From: Kitasatospora cheerisanensis KCTC 2395
GTDB lineage: Bacteria; Actinomycetota; Actinomycetes; Streptomycetales; Streptomycetaceae
Assembly (NCBI RefSeq): GCF_000696185.1
Contig: NZ_KK853997.1
Location: forward strand, 7,503,441 to 7,567,440
DNA length: 64,000 bases
Direction of reading: 5' to 3'
Shown here piece after piece: positions 36,022-45,418 of this stretch (position 1 is the stretch's first letter; every line of letters begins with the position of its first letter). The notes under the pieces were generated by a model. The model made no database searches and was not told where the DNA came from. It saw only the letters and a list, made by a program, of their open reading frames with translations. The translations under genes and the position numbers were made by a program.

Positions 36022-36894
36022 ATGGACGAAGACTGGTACGTGGACGACCGGTGCACCGGCTGCGACGTCGCGCGGCAGCTCGCGCCGGAGCTGGTGGTGC
36101 AGGCCGGCCGGCGCTCCGAGGTGGTGCGGCAGCCGCGGACCGCGGCCGAGCTGGCCGACCTGAACGCCGCCGCCTACGCCTGCCACACCCGCTCGATCCG
36201 GCGCCGCTCCGGCCCGCTCGACCCGGCCGCGGACCCGTACCCGCTGGCGATCGACGAGAACGTGCTGCTCTGCGGCCACAACTCGCGGCGCACCGCCGGG
36301 GCCAACTCGTACCTGCTGCGGCGGCCCGGCGGCACCCAGGTGATGATCGACACGCCGCGCTGGTCGGAGTCGCTGGCCGCCCGCTACGAGGCGCTCGGGC
36401 CGGTCACCGACGTGCTGCTGACCCACCGGGACCACGCCGCGCACGGCCGCCGCTACGCCGACCGCTTCGGGGCCAGGCTGTGGATCCACGAGGGCGACCT
36501 CGAATTCGCGCCCGACGCCGACCGGGTGATGCGCGGCACCGAGCCGATCACGATCACGGACGGCGTGGTCGCCCACCCCGTACCCGGCCACACCGAGGGC
36601 AGCGTGCTGTTCCTCGCCGACGACCGGTACTGCTTCAGCGGCGACACGATCTACTGGTCGCGCACCGCCGGCGCGCTGGCCGTCGCCGAACACGTCACCT
36701 GGTACTCCATCGAGGCCCAGGCCGCCTCGCTGGCCCGGGTCGCGCCCGGGCTGCGCTTCGAGTGGATGCTGCCGGGCCACGGTGACCGCAAGCAGCTGAC
36801 GGCCGATCGGATGGCCGAGCAGCTGAGCGCCCTGGTCGCCCACGCCGGCCGGCTCCGGCCCGGGCCGGTGGACTTCGCCGCGCACCGGTGGTGA
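36022..36894 (+). CDS. MBL-fold hydrolase with an N-terminal ferredoxin-like Cys motif
   Basis: 290 residues from ATG 36022. The N-terminus resembles a degenerate ferredoxin (C11-T-G-C14 and C54), then the metallo-beta-lactamase domain reads VLLTHRDHAAHGRRY, GHTEGSVLFLADDRYCFSGDTI and MLPGHGDRK. The first metal motif is H-R-D-H-x2-H rather than the canonical H-x-H-x-D-H, as in a subfamily of actinomycete MBL proteins. The substrate is unknown. It is followed 26 bp later by the CPT-like gene. Confidence 0.82.
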   Translation: MDEDWYVDDRCTGCDVARQLAPELVVQAGRRSEVVRQPRTAAELADLNAAAYACHTRSIRRRSGPLDPAADPYPLAIDENVLLCGHNSRRTAGANSYLLRRPGGTQVMIDTPRWSESLAARYEALGPVTDVLLTHRDHAAHGRRYADRFGARLWIHEGDLEFAPDADRVMRGTEPITITDGVVAHPVPGHTEGSVLFLADDRYCFSGDTIYWSRTAGALAVAEHVTWYSIEAQAASLARVAPGLRFEWMLPGHGDRKQLTADRMAEQLSALVAHAGRLRPGPVDFAAHRW

Positions 36895-36919
36895 GCGCCC
36901 GCGCGGGTACGGTGGGCCG

Positions 36920-37453
36920 ATGACCATTCGGGTGATCGTGCTCAACGGCGGTTCCAGCAGCGGGAAGAGCAGCCTCGCCCGCGCCTTGCAGGCACAACTG
37001 CCGGAACCCTGGCTGACGTTCGGCATCGACGACCTGATCGCGGCGATGCCTCCGGCGCTGCTGGAGGGGGGCGGCGGCATCGAGCTCGGGGAGGGCGTCG
37101 TCACGGTCGGCGACGCCTTCCGGCGGCTGGAGGGCGCCTGGATGGCCGGCGTCGCCGCCACCGCCCGGGCCGGCGCGCCGGTCGTCGCCGACGACGTGTT
37201 CCTCTCCGGCCCGGCCTCCCAACAGCGCTGGCGCACGGCGCTGTCGGGCCTGGACGTGCTCTGGGTCGGGGTCCGCTGCGACCCGGACCAGGCCGCCGCC
37301 CGCGAACGCGCCCGGCCGGACCGCACTCCGGGCATGGCCGCCGACCAGGCCCTCCGGGTCCACGACGGCGTCCACTACGACCTGGAGGTGGACACCACCC
37401 GCACCCCGCCCGCCGCCTGCGCCCGCACGATCGCGGACCGGCTGGGCGGGTAG
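36920..37453 (+). CDS. Chloramphenicol phosphotransferase-like kinase
   Basis: 177 residues, almost exactly the length of CPT enzymes. Walker A is GGSSSGKSS (residues about 10-18); FGIDDLIAAMP contains the Asp equivalent to the CPT catalytic residue, and the middle segment PVVADDVFLSGP resembles the family's core. CPT phosphorylates the 3'-hydroxyl of chloramphenicol, but most homologues have unknown substrates, so resistance should not be assumed. A TACGGT -10-like element is 6 nt before the ATG, suggesting a leaderless mRNA. Confidence 0.8.
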   Translation: MTIRVIVLNGGSSSGKSSLARALQAQLPEPWLTFGIDDLIAAMPPALLEGGGGIELGEGVVTVGDAFRRLEGAWMAGVAATARAGAPVVADDVFLSGPASQQRWRTALSGLDVLWVGVRCDPDQAAARERARPDRTPGMAADQALRVHDGVHYDLEVDTTRTPPAACARTIADRLGG

Positions 37454-37471
37454 CCGCCAACGGGTCGGCGA

Positions 37472-37485
37472 GCCCAGAACTGGGC
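37472..37485. promoter_or_regulatory. Palindrome GCCCAG-AA-CTGGGC upstream of the STAND gene
   Basis: Perfect 6-bp arms with a 2-nt centre, about 59 bp upstream of the protease-STAND ATG and 18 bp after the CPT-like stop. The compact symmetry suggests an operator; weak termination of the upstream gene is the alternative. Confidence 0.4.
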
Positions 37486-37512
37486 ATCCTGGTAAAGACT
37501 TTGACGATTCAT

Positions 37513-37518
37513 TAGAAT
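37513..37518 (+). promoter_or_regulatory. Probable -10 element of the STAND gene
   Basis: TAGAAT, an excellent -10 hexamer, in an unusually A+T-rich patch (about 37494-37520) 26 bp upstream of the ATG. The corresponding -35 is poor. It indicates that the protease-STAND/trypco1 pair has its own promoter. Confidence 0.4.
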
Positions 37519-37543
37519 TCCTTGCCTCGGGGGTGAGGCTGGA

Positions 37544-40500
37544 ATGGAACCGAACACTGCCGTGCCGAGCGACACCTCCGTGGTGAGGATCCTCGGTGCG
37601 GGCGGCCGGCCGGAAGGGGCCGGGTTCCTGATCGGGCGGCGCGAGGTGGTCACCTGCGCGCATGTGGTGGCCCGCGTGCTCGGGGTGGCGGCCGACGCGC
37701 CGGAGGCGCCGGACGGGCAGGTGGAGGTGGACTTCCCGCTGGCCGCGCCGGGGCGGCGGATCCTCGCGGAGGTGGCCGGATGGACGCCGATCGGGCCCGA
37801 CGGCTCCGGGGACGTCGCGGTGCTGCGGACGGTCGAGGCCGCACCGGCGGGGGCGGCCGTGGCCAGGATCGAGCAGCGCGCCCAACCCGATCGGCGGGTA
37901 AGGACGTTCGGGTTCCCGGCCGGGTACGACGACGGGGTGTGGAGCGTCGGCCGCCTGCGCGGGCGGACAGCGGCGGGCTGGTACCAGTACGACACCGACC
38001 CGGCCGGGGAGCACCGGGTGCAGCCCGGATTCTCCGGTGCGCCGGTGTGGGACGTCGCCGAGGGCGGCGTGGTCGGCATGGTGGTCGCGGCGGACGGCGG
38101 CGGCAGCCGCTCCGGGTATCTGATCCCGACCGAGGCGCTTCGCGAGGCCTGGCCCGAACTCGAAGCCTCCGCGAAGCCGTTGAGCCCGTTCCGCGGGCTG
38201 GAGCCGTTCGAAGAACGCCACGCCGACCGGTTCCACGGCCGTGAACAGCTCGCCGTGCGGATCGTCGAGCAACTCGGCTGGGCACCGGTGCTCGGCGTGG
38301 TCGGCCCGTCCGGCTGCGGAAAGTCCTCGGTGCTGCACGCCGGAGTGCTGCCCCGGCTGCGGGCCCGCGACGGCCTCCACGTGGTGGCGTTCCGCCCGGG
38401 CCGGCACGGCCGCGGCCCGGTCGAGGCGCTGGCGGCGGCCCTGCTGCCGGCCCTCGAACCGGCGCTCGGAGAGACCGCCAGACTGGCCGAACTCCCCACC
38501 CTCGTCAGGCTGTTGCGGGACGGCAGGCTGCCGGAGGTGACCGATAGGCTGCTGGCCCGGCAGCGCAAGGACCGGCTGCTGCTGGTGATCGACCAGTTCG
38601 AGGAGGCACTGACCGGCGCCGACGGCGCCGACCTGGACATCCTCGCGGCCGCCCTCGGCGCCGCCCTGCTCCCCGGCTCCCCGCTGCGCGTCGTCACCGC
38701 GCTGCGCAGCGACTTCCTCACCGCCGCGCTCACCCACCCCGGGCTGGCCCCGCTGTTCGGCGGCGACCGCCTGGTCACCGTCGGCGCGATGACCGACGCC
38801 GAAGTGCGCACCGCCGTCGAGCGGCCGCTGGAGGGCAGCGGCGTCCGCTACGAGCCCGGCCTGGTCGACCGGATCCTCGGCGACCTCGGCGGCGAACCGG
38901 GCCGCCTGCCGCTGCTCGAATTCACCCTCACCGAGCTGTGGGAACGCCAACAGCACGGCGTCATCGGCCACGCCGCGTACGAGGCGCTCGGCGGTGTCGG
39001 CCGGGCGCTGGCCCGGCATGCCGAGCAGCTGTGGACCGGCAGCCTGAGCGCGGACGAGCAGCGGGCCGCCCGGGCCCTGCTGGTCCAACTGGTGCAGCCC
39101 GGCGCCGACGGCACCGCCCCGACCCGGCGCACCACCGCCCGCTCCGACCTGAACGATGGTCAATGGCGGATCGCCCAGCGCCTGCTGACCACCCGCCTGA
39201 TCGTGCCCGGCGCCGAGTACCTGCCGCCCGACGGGCCGCCCGAGGAGACCGTCGAACTCGTCCACGAGGTGCTGCTCACCCACTGGGACCGGCTGCGCGA
39301 CTGGTTCGACACCGACCACGAGTTCCGCACCTGGCAGGAGGATCTGCGCCGCCGGATCGGTCGCTGGCAGGACGACGGCCGCCCCGGCCGCCGACTGCTG
39401 CGCGGCGCCGAACTGCGCGACGCCCGGAGCTGGCAAGGCCGCCGAGGCGACGAACTACGGCCGATCGAACGGGAGTTCGTCGCCGCGAGCGTCCGTGGCA
39501 GCCGTCGGCGGTGGAGCGCGGCGGTGGCCCTGACGGTCGTCCTCGGCCTGGTCGCCGGCCTGGGCACCTGGGGCTGGCAGGACGCCGTCCACGACGACGC
39601 GGCGACCACCGCGTCCCGGGTGCTCGTGCAGCAGTCCCGGGACGCCGAGTCGATGTCCGACATCACCGACCGCGGTTCCTCGTACACCGCGCTCCTGCTG
39701 GCACTGCGCGCCTACCGCACCCGCGACACCGAGCAGACCCGGGCCAGGCTCGGCGAGATGTACGCCACGTACGGCTTCGCCGACCTGCTCGCGCCCCGCT
39801 ACACCAGCGTCGCGGCGCTGCTCGTCGGACCGCTCGGCCGTCTCTCCAGCTCCACGCTCGCCGACGCGACCGGCCGGGTGGTGGCGGGGCGGGCCGCGGA
39901 CGGCACCGTGGTGGTGCTGCGCCTGGACGCCGAAGGCCTGCACCGGCAGCCCACCGGCCGGCCGGCCGACGTGATCGGCGTCAGCCCGGACGGCTCCACG
40001 GTGGCGATGGGCCGCTCGTCGCTGTCGCTGTCCCGAGCCGTCCCGACCGGGCCGCCCGACCCCCGCGGCCTGCCGGCCGAACTGTACGACGTGCGGACCG
40101 GCGCCGTACGGGAGCTCGAACGCCCACCGGACGGCGACCCGTGGACCGGTGACCTGGGCGGCGAGATCCTGCCGGGCCTCGACCTGTCGGACCTGCCCGA
40201 CCTGCCCGACCTGCCCGGTCTGGCCATGCCCACCGAGTACGCGCGGTTCACGTTCTCGCCGGACGGCTCGGTGCTGCTGGGCCGCACCGGCGTGTACGGC
40301 AACCCAGGGCGGCTGGTGCTGTGGGACACCGCGTCCGGGCGGATCAGGAAGATCCTGCCGTCCTCCGAGGACCTGGCCGGCGAACTGTGGCTCGGCGCGG
40401 GCGGCGAGAGCGCCCTCACGCTCAGCGACGCCGTCGGCCTCGACCCGACCGGGACCGTCTCGGTGAAACTGTGGGACCTGAGCGGCAACGCCCCGGTCGG

Positions 40501-41073
40501 TCGGGAACTGCTGCACCGCCGCGGCTCGCCCACGCTCGCCCTGCAGGCCGACGTCAGCCCCGCGCTGGACCGGATGGCGCTTGTGGAGTCGCAGCAGGCG
40601 GCCGACCTGACGGTCACTTACCACCTGGCGGTGTACGAGCTGCCGAGCGGACGCGTGCTCGGCGAGAGCACCGGCGCAGAGCTGCTGGCAGTCTCCGGCG
40701 TCGCGGTGGCGTCCGGCAGTTCACGCGCCGTCCCCTACGCCCTCGCCGACGGCTCCCCCGCCGAGCGGCGACCGGCCGACGGCCCGATCCTGCCGCTCGG
40801 CGGCTCCTGGACGGCCGACCTGCTCGGCACCGACACCGACCCGGCGGTGCTGCTGGCCGACAACGGCGTGGTCGCCCTCGCCGCCGGCCGCGACCCGCTG
40901 GCCCGCCTGCCGCGCCCGGACAGCGCCCCGATGCGGCGGACGCCGGACGGCGGTTCACCGCGCTGTGCCGGGCGCTCGGCGACGAGACACTGCCGGCCGC
41001 CGCGGCCCAGAAACTGCCACCCGGGGCGTACCGGGGGCCCGTGTGCAACCGACCGAAGGAGAGCCATGACTGA
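37544..41073 (+). CDS. Trypsin-like protease - nSTAND1 NTPase - TM - beta-propeller protein, one frameshift as read
   Basis: About 1,176 residues. A trypsin-like domain has its complete triad, His40 (VVTCAHVV), Asp90 (GSGDVAVLR) and Ser164 (GFSGAPVW). The nSTAND1 NTPase begins with SPFRGLEPFEERHADRFHGRE (about 214-233), with Walker A GPSGCGKSS (254-262) and RLLLVIDQFEE as Walker B. One TM helix (about 655-675) precedes a C-terminal WD40-like propeller (FSPDGSVLLGR, LVLWDTASGR). One base is missing in the CCCC run at 40926-40929; adding it restores the family-like end (FTALCRALGDETLP...YRGPVC) and a stop at 41073. The family belongs to conflict-type STAND systems. Confidence 0.82.
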
Positions 41074-41413
41074 CGGAACGCAACTCGTCCGGGTGCCGCT
41101 GGGCGACGTGGAGGGCGGCGGGCACGTGGTGCTGGAGCTGGACAGTGCGGCCTCCGGCATCGTGCGGGCGGCCCGGCCCGGGGAGGTCGCGGCGACCGCC
41201 ACCCGGAGCCTGACCGAGAGCTTCGATCAGGTCCGCGGCGCGGCCGCCGCCCTGCTGGAGCGCCTCACCACGCTGCCCAGTCCGCCCAGCAGCGTCGAGG
41301 TGGAACTCGGCGTCAAGATCAACGCCGAGGCCGGGGCGGTGATCGCCAAGACCGCCGCCGAGGGCAACTTCACCATCAAGCTGACCTGGGAGCGCCCCAC
41401 CGCCACGGACTGA
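41066..41413 (+). CDS. Trypco1-like (CU044_2847 family) partner of the protease-STAND protein
   Basis: 115 residues from ATG 41066, preceded by AAGGAGAG; it overlaps the inferred end of the STAND gene by 8 nt. The core pattern (HVVLELDSAASGIVRAARPGE, a helix FDQVRGAAAALLERL, then SVEVELGVKINAEAGAVIAKTAAEGNFTIKLTW) matches what I recall of the trypsin-co-occurring domain trypco1, named for its association with trypsin-like protease and STAND proteins. It is likely a substrate or regulator of the adjacent protease. As read, its frame is fused to the STAND gene only because of the frameshift. Confidence 0.8.
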   Translation: MTDGTQLVRVPLGDVEGGGHVVLELDSAASGIVRAARPGEVAATATRSLTESFDQVRGAAAALLERLTTLPSPPSSVEVELGVKINAEAGAVIAKTAAEGNFTIKLTWERPTATD

Positions 41414-41425
41414 CCTCCCGTCAGT
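41409..41425. terminator. Hairpin between convergent trypco1 and helicase genes
   Basis: ACTGAC-CTCCC-GTCAGT has perfect 6-bp arms covering both stop codons. A 12-bp palindrome GTGGGCGCCCAC follows directly inside the helicase gene end. Confidence 0.5.
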
Positions 41426-43961
41426 GGGCGCCCACCGAGGTGATCTTGACGACGGCCCGGCCCTCCTCGTCGGAGCCGTACAGGTCGACCTCGGCGGAGA
41501 TGCCCCAGTCGTGGTCGCCGTTCGGGTCGTCGAAGATCTGCCGGACCCGCCACAGGCCCTCGTCCTCGACCTCCTCGATCAGCAGCATCTTCGGGCCGCG
41601 CGCGTTCGGACCGGTGAACAGGTCGTCGTACTCGTCCCAGTAGCCGTCCATCGCGTCCGCCCAGCGGTCCGCGTCCCAGCCGTCCTCGCCGTCGAGTTCG
41701 GCGAGCGAGTCGTAGTGCTCCAGCGCGCACAGCTCGACCCGGCGGAACAGCTCGTTGCGGACCAGCACCCGGAACGCGCGGGAGTTCGCGGTGACGGGGG
41801 CCGGCTTGTCGTCGAGCCGGACCTCGCCCGCCTCCGGCTCGGTCGGGTTGGCCAGCGCCTCCCACTCGTCCAGCAGCGAGGAGTCGACCTGGCGGACCAG
41901 CTCGCCCAGCCAGGCGATGACGTCCTTCAGGTCGTCGGTCTTGATGTCGTCCGGGACGGTCTGCTCCAAGGCCTTGAACGCGCCCGCCAGGTAGCGCAGC
42001 ACGATGCCCTCGGTCCGGGCCAGCTCGTAGAAGCCCACGTAGTCCGTGAACGTCATCGCCCGCTCGTACAGGTCGCGGACCACCGACTTCGGCTGCAACG
42101 GGTGGTCGCCGATCCACGGGTGCGCCCGCCGGTACACGTCGTAGGCGTGGCCGAGCTGCTCCTCCAGCGGCTTCGGGTACGTGATCTCCTGGAGCCGGTT
42201 CATCCGCTCCTCGTACTCGACGCCGTCGCGCTTCATCTCCGCCACGGCCTCGCCGCGCGCCTTGTTCTCCTGCGAGGCGAGGATCTGCCGCGGGTCGTCG
42301 AGGGTCGCCTCGACCACCGACACCACGTCCAGCGCGTACGACGGCGACTCCGGGTCCAGCAGGTCGAACGCGGCCAGCGCGAACGTCGACAGCGGCTGGT
42401 TCAGCGCGAAGTTCTCCTGGAGGTCCAGCGTCAGCCGGACGGTGCGGCCCTCGGAGTCCGGCTGCTCCAACTGCTCCACCACGCCGCCCTCCAGCAGCGA
42501 CCGGTAGATGGCGATCGCGTTCCGGATGTGGCGGCGCTGCGCCGGGCGGTCCTCGTGGTTGTCGGTGAGCAGCTTGCGCATCGCCTCGAAGGCGTTGCCC
42601 GGGCGGCCGATCACCGACAGCAGCATGGCGTGGCTGACCTTGAAGCGGGACACCAGCGGCTCCGGGTCGGCCGCGATCAGCCGCTCGAAGGTCTCCTCGG
42701 TCCAGGACACGAACCCGTCCGGGGCCTTCTTGCGGACCACCTTCTTGCGCTTCTTCGGGTCGTCGCCGGCCTTCGCCAGCGCCCGGTCGTTCTCCACCAC
42801 GTGCTCCGGCGCCTGCGCCACCACCTGGCCGACGGTGTCGAAGCCGGCCCGGCCCGCCCGACCGGCGATCTGGTGGAACTCGCGGGCCCGCAGAATCCGC
42901 ACCCGCTGCCCGTCGTACTTCGACAGCGCCGTGAACAGCACCGTGCGGATCGGCACGTTGACGCCCACGCCGAGGGTGTCGGTGCCGCAGATCACCTTCA
43001 GCAGACCGGCCTGCGCGAGGCGCTCCACCAGGCGGCGGTACTTCGGCAGCATGCCGGCGTGGTGCACGCCGATCCCGTGCCGGACGTAACGCGACAGGTT
43101 GCGGCCGAACTTGGTGGTGAAACGGAAGTTGCCGATCAGGGCGGCGATCGCGTCCTTCTCCTGCTTCGAGCACATGTTGATGCTCATCAGCGACTGCGCC
43201 CGCTCCACCGCCTCCTTCTGCGTGAAGTGGACGACGTACACCGGCGCCTGACCGGTGTTCAGCAGCTCCTCCAGCGTGTCGTGGAGGGACGTCCGGCGGT
43301 ACTCGTAGAACAGCGGCACCGGGCGGGTCGCCGACCGCACCACCGTGGTCGGACGGCCGGTGCGGCGGGCCAGGTCCTCCTCGAAGCGGCGGACGTCGCC
43401 GAGGGTCGCCGACATCAGCAGGAACTGCGCCTGCGGGAGCTCGAGCAGCGGGATCTGCCAGGCCCAGCCGCGGTCCGGCTCCGCGTAGAAGTGGAACTCG
43501 TCCATCACGACCTGGCCGATGTCCGCCCGCGGGCCGTCGTGCAGCGCGATCTGCGCCAGCACCTCCGCCGTGCAGCAGATGATCGGCGCGGTCGGGTTCA
43601 CCGAGGCGTCGCCGGTCATCATGCCGACCTGCTCGGTCCCGAAGATCTTGCACAGGTCGAAGAACTTCTCCGACACCAAGGCCTTGATCGGCGCGGTGTA
43701 GAACGTCCGCTTGCCCTCGGCCAGCGCGGCGAAGTGCGCGCCCGCCGCGACCAGGGACTTGCCGGAGCCGGTCGGGGTCGCCAGGATCACGTTGTTCCCG
43801 GAGACCAGCTCGATCAGCGCCTCCTCCTGCGCGGGGTAGAGAGTGATGCCGCGCTCCGACGCCCACTCGGCGAAGGTCTCGAACAGCGAGTCGGGCGTGG
43901 CGGGTTTCGGCATCAGGTCCAGGAGGGTCACCCCGCTATCTTGCCCGTCCGGCATGACCAT
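41421..43961 (-). CDS. Ski2-like DEAD/DEAH-box helicase with DUF3516
   Basis: About 846 residues. Helicase motifs are ATPTGSGKS (I), TAPIKALVSEKF (Ia), VVMDEFHFY (II, DEFH), LLMSATLGD (III) and HQIAGRAGRAGF (VI). The C-terminal half of about 400 residues (TFTDYVGFYELARTEGIVLRYLAGAFKAL) is the DUF3516-type region found in the actinobacterial homologues. It is expected to unwind RNA or DNA, and a housekeeping role is likely as the gene is widespread. ATG 43961 and a second ATG two codons later are both possible starts. Confidence 0.88.
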   Translation of the reverse strand: MVMPDGQDSGVTLLDLMPKPATPDSLFETFAEWASERGITLYPAQEEALIELVSGNNVILATPTGSGKSLVAAGAHFAALAEGKRTFYTAPIKALVSEKFFDLCKIFGTEQVGMMTGDASVNPTAPIICCTAEVLAQIALHDGPRADIGQVVMDEFHFYAEPDRGWAWQIPLLELPQAQFLLMSATLGDVRRFEEDLARRTGRPTTVVRSATRPVPLFYEYRRTSLHDTLEELLNTGQAPVYVVHFTQKEAVERAQSLMSINMCSKQEKDAIAALIGNFRFTTKFGRNLSRYVRHGIGVHHAGMLPKYRRLVERLAQAGLLKVICGTDTLGVGVNVPIRTVLFTALSKYDGQRVRILRAREFHQIAGRAGRAGFDTVGQVVAQAPEHVVENDRALAKAGDDPKKRKKVVRKKAPDGFVSWTEETFERLIAADPEPLVSRFKVSHAMLLSVIGRPGNAFEAMRKLLTDNHEDRPAQRRHIRNAIAIYRSLLEGGVVEQLEQPDSEGRTVRLTLDLQENFALNQPLSTFALAAFDLLDPESPSYALDVVSVVEATLDDPRQILASQENKARGEAVAEMKRDGVEYEERMNRLQEITYPKPLEEQLGHAYDVYRRAHPWIGDHPLQPKSVVRDLYERAMTFTDYVGFYELARTEGIVLRYLAGAFKALEQTVPDDIKTDDLKDVIAWLGELVRQVDSSLLDEWEALANPTEPEAGEVRLDDKPAPVTANSRAFRVLVRNELFRRVELCALEHYDSLAELDGEDGWDADRWADAMDGYWDEYDDLFTGPNARGPKMLLIEEVEDEGLWRVRQIFDDPNGDHDWGISAEVDLYGSDEEGRAVVKITSVGAH

Positions 43962-44370
43962 GGGCAAAGCTCGGACCCGCACCGTCCGTCCGTGCCGCCG
44001 CCGAGCCGTCCGGGCGGTTTCTCCGGGTAGTCGAGAGGCGACACGCCGTCACGGGAACGCTCCGGTCCGGCCGCCCCCGCCCGGGAGCGGCCCGACCCGC
44101 ACGTCACCGACGGGGACGGCAACCCGCTCGGCCCCGACCAGCGCGTGCGCACCACCGCCGTCGGCTCCACCGGCGTCGGCGCCTGGATCGCCCCCTACCA
44201 GGGCTCCCCGCCCCCGCCGGCCTCGATCCGGCTGACCGTCACCTGCACCGACGGCAGCTGACCCACCGCGAACGGGCCTGTCACCGGCGCCTGGCATGCT
44301 CGGCCCCAGGACGGTGACGGCCCGTCAACCACCCCGCCCCGGGGCCGGACCGGCCGCCGGGAAGGAGCTC
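43962..44370 (+). pseudogene. Possible C-terminal gene remnant in a 409-bp gap
   Basis: In the spacer between the helicase start and the nucleotidyltransferase gene, a plus-strand frame open from about 44031 ends at TGA 44259-44261. Its last 55 residues (HVTDGDGNPLGPDQRVRTT, then VGAWIAPYQGSPPPPASIRL, ending VTCTDGS) look like the end of a real, possibly secreted protein with beta-strands. There is no start codon or ribosome-binding site, so it is probably the 3' end of a lost gene. The rest of the gap shows nothing else. Confidence 0.3.
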
Positions 44371-45378
44371 GTGGTGCACGACGACGGGTCGGCGGTCCGC
44401 GCACTGCCGGACGCGCGAGGGCGGGACGCGCGCCGGGCCGTGCTCGACCACCTCCTCGGCCTGGTCGCCGACTCCCCGCTGAGCGAGACCCTGGTGCTGC
44501 GCGGCAGCGCCGTGATGCCGGCCTGGGTCGGGGACGCGGCACGCGAACCCGCCGACCTCGACTGGATCGTCCCCGGGCCGTGGCTGCTCCCCGTCGACAC
44601 CGAACACCCCTACCCGTACGTCGACGAGGTGGCCGCCGTCCAGCAGTGGCCGGAGGCCGCCGACGGCGCCGGCCGGTACGAGATCTGGACCTTCGAGGAG
44701 TTCGACACCCGCGGCGCGCGGCCCGTCGTCCCGCCCGAGGGACTGCACTGGATCACCGAAGCCGAACCGGAGACCCACGCACCCCACGAGACGCTGCTCG
44801 ACCTGGTGCGCGAGCGGCCGACCGTCGCGCCCGGGCTGGTGCTCGACCCCGACGCCGCCCGGGAGGACGGCACCTGGACCTACGCCGCCGCCCTCGCCGG
44901 GTACGACGCTCCGGGAGTGCGCCTGGCCCTCCCCTGGCAGGCGGACGGCCACCCGCCCGGCGAGGTGCGGCTCGACTTCGCCCGCGACGAGTGGCTCCCC
45001 GAACCCCCGGTGTGGACGGCCATACCCCGGGCCGACGGCAGCGGGCCGACCGTGCTGCGCACCGCGAGCCGCGAACTGTCGCTCGCCTGGAAGCTGCTGT
45101 GGCTGCACGCCGACAGCGCCGCCGCCGGCCGGGCCCGGGCCAAGGACCTGCACGACGCCGTCCTGCTCGCCGAGACCGCGGCGGCCCCGCCCGCCCCCGA
45201 CCTGCTGCGCAGGGTGTTCCGCCGCGAACCGGGCCGCCCCGCGGCCGGCGGGGCGCCACGCCTGGACGCGGTGCTGCTGCCGGCCGCCGACTGGGCGCAG
45301 TTCCGCGCGAGCCACCCGCGGGTGCGGGGCAGTGCCGAGGAGTGGCTCGCGCGGCTGCGCCGGGCACTGGAACGGTAG
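44371..45378 (+). CDS. AbiEii/AbiGii-type nucleotidyltransferase
   Basis: 335 residues from GTG 44371, with GGAAGGAG 4-11 nt upstream. The nucleotidyltransferase core is LVLRGSAVMPAW (G-S motif), followed by AREPADLDWIV (the D-x-D metal motif of DNA-polymerase-beta-fold NTases), as in AbiEii/MenT toxins. The remaining 260 residues are specific to actinomycete standalone homologues. AbiEii-type proteins are toxins of type IV toxin-antitoxin/phage-abortive systems, but no AbiEi antitoxin lies next to this gene, so a toxin role is unproven. Confidence 0.75.
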   Translation: MVHDDGSAVRALPDARGRDARRAVLDHLLGLVADSPLSETLVLRGSAVMPAWVGDAAREPADLDWIVPGPWLLPVDTEHPYPYVDEVAAVQQWPEAADGAGRYEIWTFEEFDTRGARPVVPPEGLHWITEAEPETHAPHETLLDLVRERPTVAPGLVLDPDAAREDGTWTYAAALAGYDAPGVRLALPWQADGHPPGEVRLDFARDEWLPEPPVWTAIPRADGSGPTVLRTASRELSLAWKLLWLHADSAAAGRARAKDLHDAVLLAETAAAPPAPDLLRRVFRREPGRPAAGGAPRLDAVLLPAADWAQFRASHPRVRGSAEEWLARLRRALER

Positions 45379-45418
45379 GCCCTCGTCCGCAGCGGTTCCG
45401 GGTGCCCCGGCCGACGGC

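Noticed and set aside
36920..37453. Chloramphenicol resistance gene
   Set aside because: The fold and length agree with CPT, but most homologues are not resistance enzymes and no chloramphenicol gene is nearby.
37544..41413. Single 1,289-residue STAND-trypco1 fusion protein
   Set aside because: The joint is low-complexity and the correct STAND C-terminus exists in the next frame, removed only by one base missing in a C run.
41424..44030. Large plus-strand open frame antisense to the helicase
   Set aside because: Composition is the antisense of the helicase; the minus strand has all helicase motifs.
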